Source: Coffea arabica
Lineage: Eukaryota; Streptophyta; Magnoliopsida; Gentianales; Rubiaceae
Length of the DNA stretch: 64,000 bases
NCBI RefSeq assembly: GCF_036785885.1
Contig: NC_092312.1
Coordinates: 13,348,001 to 13,412,000, forward strand
Direction: 5' to 3'
The notes beneath the pieces are model-generated. The model was given only the letters and a program-made list of their open reading frames with translations, was not told the origin of the DNA and made no database searches. The translations under genes were made by a program, and so were the position numbers. Positions 37,724 to 48,623 of the stretch are shown here, piece after piece (positions within the stretch are counted from its first letter, which is position 1; every line of letters begins with the position of its first letter).

Positions 37724-39841
37724 ATGGGTGTCAAGGGCACGAGTATTGGTGCTGTTTTCTTTGTTATTGCATCTGCTTTGCTGCTTCTTTCTCCTTCACC
37801 ATCCGCTCATGCAAGTCCTCTCCTGAGTGCCTGCCGTTTTGATCAAGTGTACCAACTTGGGGACTCCATATCAGACACTGGGAATTTGATCAGGGAATCT
37901 CCACTTGGAGCCGCTTTACCTTTCGCCAGAAATCCCTACGGTCAGACCTTCTCCCACCACAAAGCCACCGGCCGTTGCTCTGATGGACTTCTCATGATTG
38001 ACTACTTTGGTAAATATATATATAAGATTCTTTTGATCTGCCCTTCCCGCTGTTAATTCTTCATAGTATTGCCAACCAACTTGCAATAGCTATTTTTTTT
38101 ATTTGTGTGCGTGTCACAATTCAGGCTATTTTAATTTTTTCTTCGTCTGGTTTATTCTTGTTTTGAACACTTGATATAGAGCTTTGCTTTTTATCAACTC
38201 ACTCCATATCTGATTGTCTTTTCTGGGACAAAATCTGGCAAAAGATTTCTTTCTTTCTTTCTTCTTTTTTTTTTTTTTTGTTATAAATGCTTTGCGTGGA
38301 GGACGTAGATGCCAATGAGTTGCATGCATGATGGAAAAAATTCGAACTATCGCCGTCTGGTGTGTTACAAGGAAATTTAGAGTGTAAATTATCCAGAGTA
38401 TTATTATTATAGTTCTTGGCTGCCTTAACTGAAAACCATGCGCAACTCTTGCCCTGATTATCCATTTAGTTATACTGGTTAACCCTGCAGCATTATGTTT
38501 ATCTGCAATCTTCCGCTGATGTTCCTAGTGGTGATTCATCATCGATGTTTGCCTTCCATGTTTATTTACTTATTTTTGTTTATGTAGGCTATCATAATCA
38601 CATCCGCTAACTGAATATTTGGATCGTTGTTTTAACACAGCCCAGGCGCTGGGTCTACCTCTCCTGAATCCGATCAAGGATACAAAGGCAAATTTTGAGC
38701 ATGGAGCAAATTTTGCCGTAGCCGGTGCTACGGCACTATCATCAACTGTTCTTGCTCGTCATCATGTTAGAAATCCAGTGACCAACAGTTCCCTTGACGT
38801 ACAGCTTCAGTGGATGAAAGATCACTTTCACAAATTTTGCCACAATGGTAGATTCAAATTTTATATATGTGTCGTGCATTCGATCGTGACAGTCATTCAA
38901 CTTTTCTCAACTTCTATTAACTTTTTTTATTTTTTGGCATGACACTGAATTTTGTCCCTTTTCTTTTTGTTTAACAGATTGTGAAAGGAAGCTTCAAAAC
39001 GCTCTATTTATGGTTGGTGAAATCGGAGGCAACGATTATAATTATGCATTCCTTCAGTACTTTGATGAGGCTAGAGATACGCTTAGAATTCTAGAGTTGG
39101 TACCTCTAGTTGTTGCCAAAATTAAGCATGCTGTTGAGGTTAGCTTTTGCAGGCTCCTCCTCTTCTTGTTAGCACTCTTGCTGCTTTTAATTCTCTTGCT
39201 TCTAATTCCTTCTCCTTTTCTTTCAATGTTGTATTTCAGAAAGTGATTAGTTTTGGAGCAAGGACAATAGTGGTTCCCGGGAACTTTCCAATGGGATGTC
39301 TGCCAATTTATCTTACAAAGTTTGGGCTGGAAAGCGAAGCAGGCGAGTTCAACGAGAATCATTGCATATGGCTATTGAACAGCTTTGCAACTTTCCACAA
39401 TGATCACCTGAAGAAGGCGATTGCCGAGCTGCACGAGAAGTACCCATATGTAACAATCGTCTATGGAGACTACTACGCTGCATATGAACAGCTTCTCAAT
39501 CTAGGTGAAACTGAAGGTAAGTTTGTTAGTATTTACCAGTTTGAATTCTTAAAAGAAATCAATTATTTCCAGTAGGAGGAAGGGGTATCTGAAGCATCCA
39601 CATCTGGTCATCTAATTTGTTTGTCTTATTAGGTTTTGAGCTACAAAAAGCTTGTTGTGGAGTTGGAGGGCTGTACAACTTCAATGAGACGCGAATGTGT
39701 GGATTTCCAGGTGTTAAGGCTTGCCGTGATCCCGAAAGATACGTCAGCTGGGATGGAATTCATTTAACACAGGAGGCTTACCGCATGATAGTGGATTGGT
39801 TGCAAGCTGATCTTTTCTGGAAATTGCGTTGCCATCATTGA
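37724..39841 (+). CDS. GDSL esterase/lipase, copy B (acetylajmalan esterase-like)
   Basis: Exons 37724-38009, 38641-38847, 38978-39138, 39240-39516 and 39633-39841 encode 379 residues. Signal peptide about 1-30; Ser48 in GDSISDTGN; Asn183 in GGNDYNY; Asp351 and His354 in the last block. All splice sites match the inverted copy at 6558-8656, although the donor of intron 4 is GTAAGT here and GTATGT there. About a dozen residues differ between the copies, for example residue 29 (His here, Asp there), ARHHVRN against AHHHVTN, and SEAGEFNENH against SEVDEFDENH. All family blocks are retained in both. As with copy A, the enzyme class is secure and the substrate unknown. Confidence 0.9.
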
Positions 39842-41666
39842 ACAATTCTTCAAGCTCCTACAGTAGTAGTAGTACTCGAGTCCCAGTTTGCTTTTTCAGT
39901 CCAGTAGCTTAGTTTAGTTTTAGCTAATGGGAAGCTCTTGTGTGACTAATTTCGTCACCAACTGTTTGAGCACTTACTTTTGTATGAAACTTTTTCAGTT
40001 TTTATCGTACTGGGTTCAAGATTATGAAAATTTTATCTAGTTCTTGGCGAAAAGCTCTGTAAACTTCTGCCAATCCAAGCATCAAGGCGTCTAACTTAAG
40101 GAGCAAAAGAATCAAACCCACAAATTTTATGTATCAAATGTCAATACTGAAACAAATGCACCAATAAGCTGATTATCAAGGTCAGGGCAGCACTGCGTAT
40201 TTAATAACAAACAAACTTTCTACATAACCGGCTAATAAACTCAAAAAACCCAATCTGCAATCAGGTGTCCTCAACTCTTGAATCAAACACAAAGCTCGGG
40301 AATGTAGTAGTGATGTCGAGCAGGAAGCGATGCATCAGATCTTCTATGTACATGTAACAGAAGTAGCAGATATTCCATTTCACGCTGTTGTAGTTTTTGT
40401 ATAGTTCGTTAACGAGCATTAATGGGCTTTTTCATCTCTCCTCTCATTATGTTTGCTTGTCTAGAGAGTAGAGGCGTTTTATCGCATGTTATGGCATATC
40501 TGCAACATATCTGCAAGAAATTGCAGAGTTTCATCAGCGTCATCATGCCATAAACCGAAATACGTGAATCAACAGAACCAAATCTGTTTTTGGCAGAACA
40601 TACAATGCAAAAATATACTTTGTACCCTGCAAGTGCAATCCAGATAATTAGGTCATGCCTGCATTCTGTTTTTACTTATTGGATCAATATTGTGTCTCCA
40701 AAGTACAACCACTCCTGAATTTGGCCAATCGGTATATCATAGCAAGACTAAGTAGGAAAAAAGGACCAAACCGTACTAATTATATTGAGGAATGATTTGT
40801 ATTGTCTGTCAACAGCTGAACCTTGAGCTTGATTTGGCTAAAAAGTGCTTGTCATGCCATTTACTTATATGAGATTGAATCCAAACTTATGCTCAAGTTT
40901 GAGCTCAATCAGCATCCATCAAATAAAATAAAGCTTGAATAATATAATTTAATATTTTTTGTCATTTTTAATAAGGCATATAATTGGCATTCTGCTAAGA
41001 TAATTTAATATTTTGGATGAGGTAAGATTAAATTATGACATTCCACCAAATATTTCACCCTGACTTGTCACTTGCTGCAACTATAATATACACGATAACA
41101 TTTCCAGCACGAGGACGAGTTGAGGCTCTGGATTGGGGGCCGAGGATCTAAAGTAGGATAGCAGTACAAGATTGCCTGCTCGTGACTTGTAATAAAACCG
41201 CACTCATGCAACTTTGACATGCTCAGTAGTACTCAGGTCTTCTTTCATGGCAGCATGTCAATCTCTGATACTTGGAAAGCCTTGGGAAGATCGAATGTGT
41301 AGCTGTCTTAGTACTCGATTGCAACTTTGACATGCTCTGATTTCAAGCTCAGCATGCATCTCCTAGACACTGAGACCAATTGAGAACAAATGCTCAAGAT
41401 ACAGGAGTCGGGAGTTTTTTCGCTTGCATTGGTCAGACCAGACACGATTGGACCTTGGTTCAATGGCCAGTTTGAAACTCTCCCGTCCACTAGGTCAGGA
41501 TCTAGTACATCACATCGCACATGAAGCATATCGCTTTTTGTTCTTAAAAAAATTCAGATGGAGCAGCAGTGCACTTGTTTAGTCAGATGATTCACCCTCC
41601 AATTCTTATACAAGTGTCTTTAAGCTCCCTCTCTTCCACAGAATAGGAGTAAATTAGATAGTTGTC

Positions 41667-41700
<34 letters not shown>

Positions 41701-41978
41701 GCATTGGCAAGACTAGAGATTGGGCTGTCATTTGAATTCAATTTTTTGAATTGGGCTCAACATGGTTAAGGTGTCTGAATAGCCGTTCTTCATGTTTTTT
41801 TGAATTGCACTCGTAGGAAATATTTCTGCACTATGCTTAAACGATAAATTTGGTTCTCAAATTGAATTAAGAAATTTGAATTTCTTTTTTGCTATTTTGA
41901 TTTTGATTTTTGAGCAAATAATTTGGAATTCAATAGTTAAGAAGTTAGTGATTCCATGATGATATAATTCCAAAAGTT

Positions 41979-42502
41979 AAATTGATGGATGAATTTCAAT
42001 ACGCACTTATTCAACTCACCGCAGAACCTAAGTCCTCCAAATCCTTTTTTCTCCAATGAGATTTGGGTAGTTTTCCCTATCAAATAATAACAAACAGTCT
42101 CTCTTTCCCATTTTCTTCAAACCTCAACCAGCCAAATTCTCCAAAGTTCAGCACCCACATCTGAAGAAAGCCCATCACGCTTCCACAAAAAGTCAGCAGA
42201 CACGACGGAATGGCCTTAGAATTGGAAAAATTATTAGCTTGGGTCTGGAAGGTTAAGGACTAAAATAACATACATGAGTAGATGGATTTTGTTGTGACTT
42301 AAATTTTGGTGATCAACAGAATTTTATCTATTTAACGTCACTTAGTTGCAGTTCTTTTGAAGGATGCTTACAGTCAGCATGAACTCAAAAAAAAAAAAAA
42401 AAAAAATTATTCATCCACTTACTTATATGAAGATAGTCTTTTGTGAATTTCGTATCTAGTAAATTTATTTAGTTTGAAAAATTATCTCGCAATATATAAA
42501 GA
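41979..42502. other. Spacer between duplicated unit B and the Helitron
   Basis: AT-rich DNA with an 18-base A run near 42388. No gene seen. It ends in AAAGA, the left target flank of the Helitron. Confidence 0.4.
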
Positions 42503-42534
42503 CTAGGTTTGGCTTCCCACGCGAGGCGTGGGAG
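42503..42534 (-). repeat. Helitron 3' terminus with subterminal hairpin
   Basis: On the minus strand an 8-bp perfect stem with a 3-base loop is followed by GCCAAAC and terminal CTAG, next to a T. The local GC content contrasts sharply with the AT-rich surroundings. Confidence 0.75.
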
Positions 42535-42959
42535 CTTTAGACCTGTTCGTAAGTTTCTCCGCCATGCAAAAGTAGTATATATTAGACTCATGCATATGTT
42601 GTAGGCTTTAAGTTTTTTTTTTTTTTAATTTGATTTAAGATTAATGTAGAGCTATTCAGACGTGTTCAAGCTTTGAATATTGGTTATACAAAATAAATAG
42701 CAGCACAGAGGTTCAGTGAAAAGCTGGGTTGTAAATTCAGAGGATATGGAGCTCAAATTGTCACGAGTAATTATGCACGGGTGAGTAAAGGGTAAAAGTG
42801 GAACAAAACGTGTACGGCAGAACTGATGCAAAACTGATAGAGTGCACTCCTTGTTATAAAAGTTGAATAATAATGTCTATGGTGCTATAAAAAAAAGTCA
42901 ATAATTGACGGCTTACTGTACGTTTGTTTGGTGCTAGCCTACTACACTCGACGAGCTCA

Positions 42960-43444
42960 ATTTCTGTTTTCTCAATCTTCACTGCAATGGTAGGTCAACC
43001 CACGTCCGTCCGCCGCTGACCTTCCTCATCATAAATTAACAAGAATAATATACTCCACTCTCTCTCTCTCTCTCTCTCTCTTCAAAATCCCCAATTTTTG
43101 CATTTAGGGTTTCACAAATCGTCATCTTTGTAATCAGCGACCGACATAATCAAGCATTGCGAAGAGCTTAATTGCAGTTTTAAGGAGAATTACGAAGCGG
43201 GATTTGCGATGCCGCGAAGATGAGAGGAGGGGTACGACGACGAGATGATAACGGCGGAGATTGCATTTGATTGATGATTTGCCAGAGGAAGATGATAAGG
43301 GAGAGGAGGAAGACCATGATGATGAGGATTACGGCGGTGGCAGTGGAAAGAGGAATGCAAAGAAGAGGTCGGGGTCTCATTTTTTTGAACTTGAAGCTGA
43401 AGTTGATAGTGAGGAAGAAGAAGATGAGGAGGAAGGCGAAGATG
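42960..43444 (+). pseudogene. SPT5-like transcription elongation factor, captured promoter and first exon
   Basis: The translated part between 43261 and 43444 reads IDDLPEEDDKGEEED then KKRSGSHFFELEAEVDSEEE and ends EEGEDG before a GT. This acidic N-terminal layout with a GS-FF-LEAEVDS core is that of plant SPT5. The ATG at 43209 begins MPRR as in SPT5, but the next codon in that frame is a stop; a shift would be needed to reach the acidic region. Upstream lie a leader-like stretch and a CT microsatellite. The KOW and NGN domains are absent, so only a 5' fragment was copied. Its direction is opposite to the Rep-helicase gene. Confidence 0.6.
43058..43081 (+). repeat. CT microsatellite in a captured 5' leader
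   Basis: About 12 CT units, a typical plant 5' UTR element, lying 130 bases before the SPT5-like start codon. Confidence 0.7.
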
Positions 43445-45434
43445 GTCAGAATCTCATTCAGTTTATTTTGTGTGAATTGTTACTAATATTTGAAATTTAC
43501 TTAATTATACGTATCATTCACCATCATTAACTGTCGGAATTTACAGTTAGTGTTTTGCGGAATATTTGTGTGGAAAACTGGTGATATTTGGTGGAAACTT
43601 TGGATAAATTTTTAAGCTTTAGGATTTTTTTCAGGAATAACAATATGTTGCATAGTTTGATAGGAGAACAGTGTGCATGAGTTTTATATGGGTTGATGAT
43701 GTTGATTGTCCATCGAAAATTTTATTTTTTTCCCTTTGGGTCTATACTTTTTTCTTGAAATTGATGTCATATAAAATTTTTCGATGGTTTTTGAGCATCT
43801 TCCGCTATGGATTGAAATGGGGCAGAAAAATTTTGGTGGTTTTTTGTGGATCTGCAGCTATGGATGAAATGTTACATGTAATTAATTGAGATTAGGCTGG
43901 TTAGTGGACTGGTAAAATGTTTATAGTTAAACGCTTTGTTGTTAGTAAGTTGAAATAAGGTCTGAACATTTGTCCTGTGAATCTGAAATACAATCAGAGT
44001 GAAAGGAATATTAGCAGCTTAGGATTTCGGTTTAGAAATTTAAAATTTGTTTTCTGGTACACTGGAAAGCCAATGTAATGTCTTGTATTGTTGTTTTCCA
44101 GCTTATCATTCTATTGTTGGCTTTTCTGAGAAAGCACTTTACAACATTTTGAAACTTGATGTATGAAACTCAATGAGTGGATGTGGGTAAGAAATTTGTC
44201 AATTGAATAAAGATGGAGAAAGGAATATGTGAGCTTTCTCTGACTCTGCTGTCCATGAATTGGCTTTCCTCCATAACGTACAGTGATTGCAATGTGAGTT
44301 TAAGTTGGATAGATTCTGTTTCTTCACCTCATTAGAGTTTCAAACCAATTTGGGTTGTGTTCTAGTATTGAACTTTACAGAATAATCTCGGCACATTGAA
44401 ATTTAAGTGTAAAGCATGTCCGCTAACAATATTTGAGAACTGAATTTGTAGTTAGATCTATCTTAGTATGTAGCTGATGTGTGCATTTGGTGTTGACTCA
44501 TTGCAAATTGTCAATCTTCTAGGGTGATACACAATGGTTATTCATTGCAAATTGACTCATATGTCTTTTTGCTACTTGCATTAGGTGGTGTTCATAAAAA
44601 CGGCTGTAGGAAGCATGACAGTTGAAGTGCCAGAGGACAAGCTAAGGAAGTATATGAGTTGATTCGAGTACCAAGATTGGTTAAAAAGAGTAAGAGCAAC
44701 AACTGCAGTTACTTTGTTATGTTTTTTGTTTGAAATCAGCTTTATTGTCACATTCCTTTCACCAGTGATGCTAAAACTGCATGTATGTTGTTAACTGTTC
44801 TGATTGTTATCGAGAATAATTTTTTTCAATTGCTATCTGTTAAATGAGGCAAGAAATTGGCTTACTTGAAATGAATTAGATAGCCAAGTAGGTACACACA
44901 CAGTTAACAGGAATAAACTACCTCAATGCAGTGACAGTGGAATTATTGGTTTCAGTCATCTGATGTCAACTATATCTGATGTGAAAAGCTTCACCAATGA
45001 TATGGTTTCGCTGACATTAGTAGCAGTACATGATATGGCAATCGCAAGAGCTGGACTATAATGAACATGTGAATTATATGATTTAGAGAGCAAGGAGGTG
45101 ATTTGAGCAGTCCGCATTTTAAGGTTAGCTACTCAATCAGATGGATTGATCAATATCTGTATTTTTATCAATTGTCGTACAAGAGTTTAAAAAAATTTAG
45201 AGCAAACGCACCATATGAAAAGTTGTTTGGAGAAGCAAAGTCTTGATGTCAAATTTTTATAGCTCAGAACATAAACCATAAGCAAGTGGCAAAACTAAAT
45301 GTAAGAGCAACTAAGCAACTGAATTTTGATTTCTCCTTCTCACAAATAAGGAAGTATTCATTAAATTTTTAATTCAAGAATATCATCAAGAATATCTTGA
45401 TTAGAAGTTTCTAATGCTGCCAAAGTGAGACTAA
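43445..45434. other. Helitron interior with no resolved gene
   Basis: Continues from the SPT5-like exon as intron-like T-rich DNA. At 44586-44659 there is a short exon-like stretch (VVFIKTAVGSMTVEVPEDKL) preceded by TGCATTAG and ending in a stop; I cannot place it in a family. Confidence 0.35.
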
Positions 45435-46788
45435 GGCTTAGTTTGGGAGTTTACGAAGGAAGAGAAAAGAAAAGAAAAGAAAGCTTAGGAAAGAAAGGAA
45501 GAGAAGGGAAAAGATGCATATTCCGTTTGGGAGTTTAATGAAAGAAAAGAAAAGAAATATCTTTCCCTTGTTTGAGAGTCGGAGAGATATGGAAAGAAAG
45601 GATTTTATGAGAATACAACTTTACATATTTACCCTTTCAATTTATAAATCAAATTCCAAAAATTAGCTTTCTTGTTCCCATAAATAGAATATTTGAACAA
45701 GACAAATTTCTAAAACAATTGCATTTGCATTCCCACAAGGTGAATAATAAAACAAATTTCTTGCTAGACTTCGATTCTCTTGCATGCATGTAAATCGCCT
45801 CAAGTCCTTGTAGTATCTTTTAGGTATTCTTGACATATGATTTTTGATATTGGCCGGAAATGCCAAGTAGGTTATCTATATAACATAAATTAAATATTTT
45901 TTAAAAAAGAAATATCCCATAAAGTACTAGCTCTTTATGGCTTTTCTCTATTACATGAGCCAAGTACCAGGTTTTATGGATATTTTATTTTGAATCATTT
46001 AATTTATGTTAAATACATAAATATTTGCAAATAAAATTCAAAAGCCGTTACACAAATATTTTTACGAAAGGAAAACTAGCATATTTTGTATTTAATATAA
46101 ATGAAGTGTTTGAAAGTAAAAAAAATTTGTCCATAACATACCAGTTCTTTACGAGTTTCTTTCATTATATGAATAAAATACTAGCTATTTATGAGCATTT
46201 TACTTTGAATCATTTAATTTATATTAAATACATAAATTTAATTAAGCCAAATTCAAAAAGTGTTATACTAATATTATTACGAAATGAAAACTAGTAGGTT
46301 TTATATTTAACATAAATTAAATACGTGAAAGTAAAAAAATAAAAAGAAATTACCCATAACATATCAGTTCTTTATGGGTTTTTTCTATTACACAAAATAC
46401 CTTTTGTTTGGTGAATTACTGGTGAAAAACGGAAGAAAGCCAAGTTTTCTCAACTTGCTGGAAGTATTGAAAGTACAGGACACATGACCGAGAAAGCTTT
46501 GCGGTGCTTTTATAGAAATCAATTTTAGGATATATTGGGAATAATAAATTTTTGTATCAGCTTTTAAAGGGCAAACTTGACATATTAAAAATGTCTTTTG
46601 GAGCCCAACAAGTTTCCGTCCTTTTCTTCCCACTTTTGGGCGGAAACATTTTCAACAATTGGAGGTGGACTTTTATCCATTCATTTCACTTCTCTTCTGT
46701 CTTGTTAAACTCCCAAATGAAAGAAATGACCGTTCTTTCTCTCTGAATACTTTCTTTTCTGTCCTTTTCTCCCTATCCAAATGAAGCC
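45435..46788. mobile_element. PIF/Harbinger-like non-autonomous element nested in the Helitron
   Basis: Inverted ends GGCTTAGTTTGGGAG (left) and GGCTTCATTTGGATAG (complement of the right end) are flanked by the direct repeat TAA (45432-45434 and 46789-46791), the hallmark of PIF/Harbinger. Purine-rich GAAAAG tracts follow both ends. At 1,354 bp it is long for a Tourist-type MITE but encodes no transposase. Confidence 0.7.
45900..46395. repeat. Internal tandem repeat, period about 215-220 bp
   Basis: The motif CCATAAMRTAYYAGYTCTTTA recurs at about 45917, 46131 and 46353, with matching AT-rich DNA between (CATTTAATTTATRTTAAATAC). Two full units and part of a third lie inside the Harbinger-like element. 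Confidence 0.65.
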
Positions 46789-46849
46789 TAAGGTAGCTAC
46801 TAAGCTGAATAACCTGTGGGAGACAATTTTTTAAAAAGGTGGAAAAGCT

Positions 46850-48623
46850 AAAAGCTAAAAGTCTGTACTCTTGTGTTCCCGAGAACGTTGGATAAAGTTC
46901 CTGTACATACCAATGTGAGACAGAGAGAATAAAAGCAAAACTCTCAAGAGTCTAATCAGTGGATGATTGATTGATTCAACATCATTTTTACACAGTTGGC
47001 ATATGTCAGCATTAAGAAGGTGCTCCTTGACTCTGTATTTCAACAAGTTATTGTTAAGTGATTGTTGGGCTATGTCTTCATAAGTTTCAATTGCCTTTGG
47101 ATATCTGCAGGGCATTATGAGTATCAGTTTTAAAGACACACACACACTAAATCTTGTGTATAGGGTAAAAACAAAAAGTCTTATGAAGTAATCTTAGTTT
47201 AGCTGGCACTCAGTCTTCCTAACCTTAAAACTTTAGTACCATCTTTTCATTTCTGCATTTACTTTTTAGTTTTCTTGACATAAGCAAATTGGGCAATTTT
47301 CTGTTCCCACTGATTTGCAGTGGTGTTGATACCTTCACTTTGGAAAAGATCAGCTGCTCTCTCATAGTAGACAATAGTCTGCTCCAAATTCTCTTCTTAC
47401 TCATATAGTTCAGCAATTTCTTAGATTCAAATAAAGGAATCAATAGCTAACACTCAAAAGGAAACATAGATTAAGAGATAAAAGCAGATATCACAGCCAT
47501 CATGGCATGATAGACAGTAAATATATAGCATCGTAGGTTATGAGTTCTGATAAGTTGACCAATAGTCTGTACGTATTGATGTTACAATATGTCGAAAAAC
47601 TTTACATGAGACATGAAAACTTTACATATGAATCACAAAAGTATCAAATCTATCTAAAAGACATTCTGTTCTTTCAGAAAAGAGAAATGAGCTTCAAGAA
47701 TAAGATGGAAGATGACTACAGAGGCAAAAGATATTTTATTTAGGTGAAGTGACATAGATTGCACCTTGTAGTATCTTGTGGACATATTGAGCCTTGCAAT
47801 TTCCAAGAACAAATTCACGGACTGCTCCAAGGAAGATATAGACTGTGTGAAGAATAAAATTATTAGCCATCAACAGTTCGTAAAATAAAAGCTCTATAAT
47901 CTAAGTGAAAAGATGATGGCTTAAATCCCAAATTGGGATTGGATGAAAATCAGAGGAAGAAAGGAACAAGAATATCAAAACAGATAAAAGCTAGGCTGGA
48001 AATTAGGATTAAAAATAAATTTCATTGCATTTCTTAAGTGCGGTTGAATTTGCAAAGATGGGATTTCTTTAGTGCGGTTGCATTTCTTTAGTAGCGCTTA
48101 TTAGCAAAAAAAGATGGGATAAAATTGGCTGATGAAGAAACCAACTGATAATATGAGAAAGAAAGCAGGCATAGGAAATAAAGTTTAAGACAATATTTAA
48201 TCTACTTTTTTGGTGTTGAAGTATGGACAAGTTCCTAAAAACATCATGTAATCAATAACTAAAAACTAAGACTGATCTTCAATTTAAGCTGAAACAATCA
48301 GCCACCAGATGAATGATTGTATTGAGTGATAACTGACAGCTGTAGTCTGAGCTCAAACAATGTGTCAAAACTGGTAAGAGACCAAACCTTTAATGTTTGT
48401 CTTCTTATAGCAATGAGTGGCATCAGCATAAGCATTTGCAGCTTCATGTTTGCTATCCAACTGTGATATCAAAATTACGAAATTTGGTACAGCAAACGAG
48501 AACAGCTACAGAATTGATACACAAAAATAGGAGGTAGATAAATCCAAGCAATCAACAACTTTCGAATACTTACCTTCAGATGACAACTTGCCAACTTGAC
48601 ATACATAGCTCAAGCTTGATCCC
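46850..48623 (-). pseudogene. Alpha-SNAP gene fragment with introns, captured by the Helitron
   Basis: Five exon-like blocks in order on the minus strand match the TPR-like body of alpha-SNAP: YVKLASCHLK (48623-48574), [20 protein letters not shown] (48460-48388), SLEQSVNLFLEIARLNMSTR (47842-47765), EIAELYE..EENLEQTIVYY then AADLFQSEGI (about 47427-47270), and [20 protein letters not shown] with [14 protein letters not shown] (about 47108-46930), followed in another frame by [16 protein letters not shown]. Stops interrupt the first block (TGA) and the fourth (TAA), and a shift separates the last part. The N-terminal exons and the C-terminal region are missing. Introns are kept, so capture was from genomic DNA, not cDNA. 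Alpha-SNAP recruits NSF to disassemble SNARE complexes; this copy cannot. Confidence 0.82.

Larger units (their letters stand above)
36631..41978 (+). repeat. Duplicated unit, complete copy B
   Basis: This 5.35-kb unit is present in inverted orientation as A1 (5071-9482, matching 36631-41304) and A2 (9521-11175, matching 40318-41978). Its boundaries are where similarity breaks: TACTGGAATTGAG on the left and CCAAAAGTT on the right. A 14-G run at 37213-37226 replaces a short CCCC/GGGG tract in A1 (near 9145). Confidence 0.85.

Noticed and set aside
43180-43380. Minus-strand open frame over the SPT5-like exon
   Set aside because: Shadow of the acidic exon read on the other strand.
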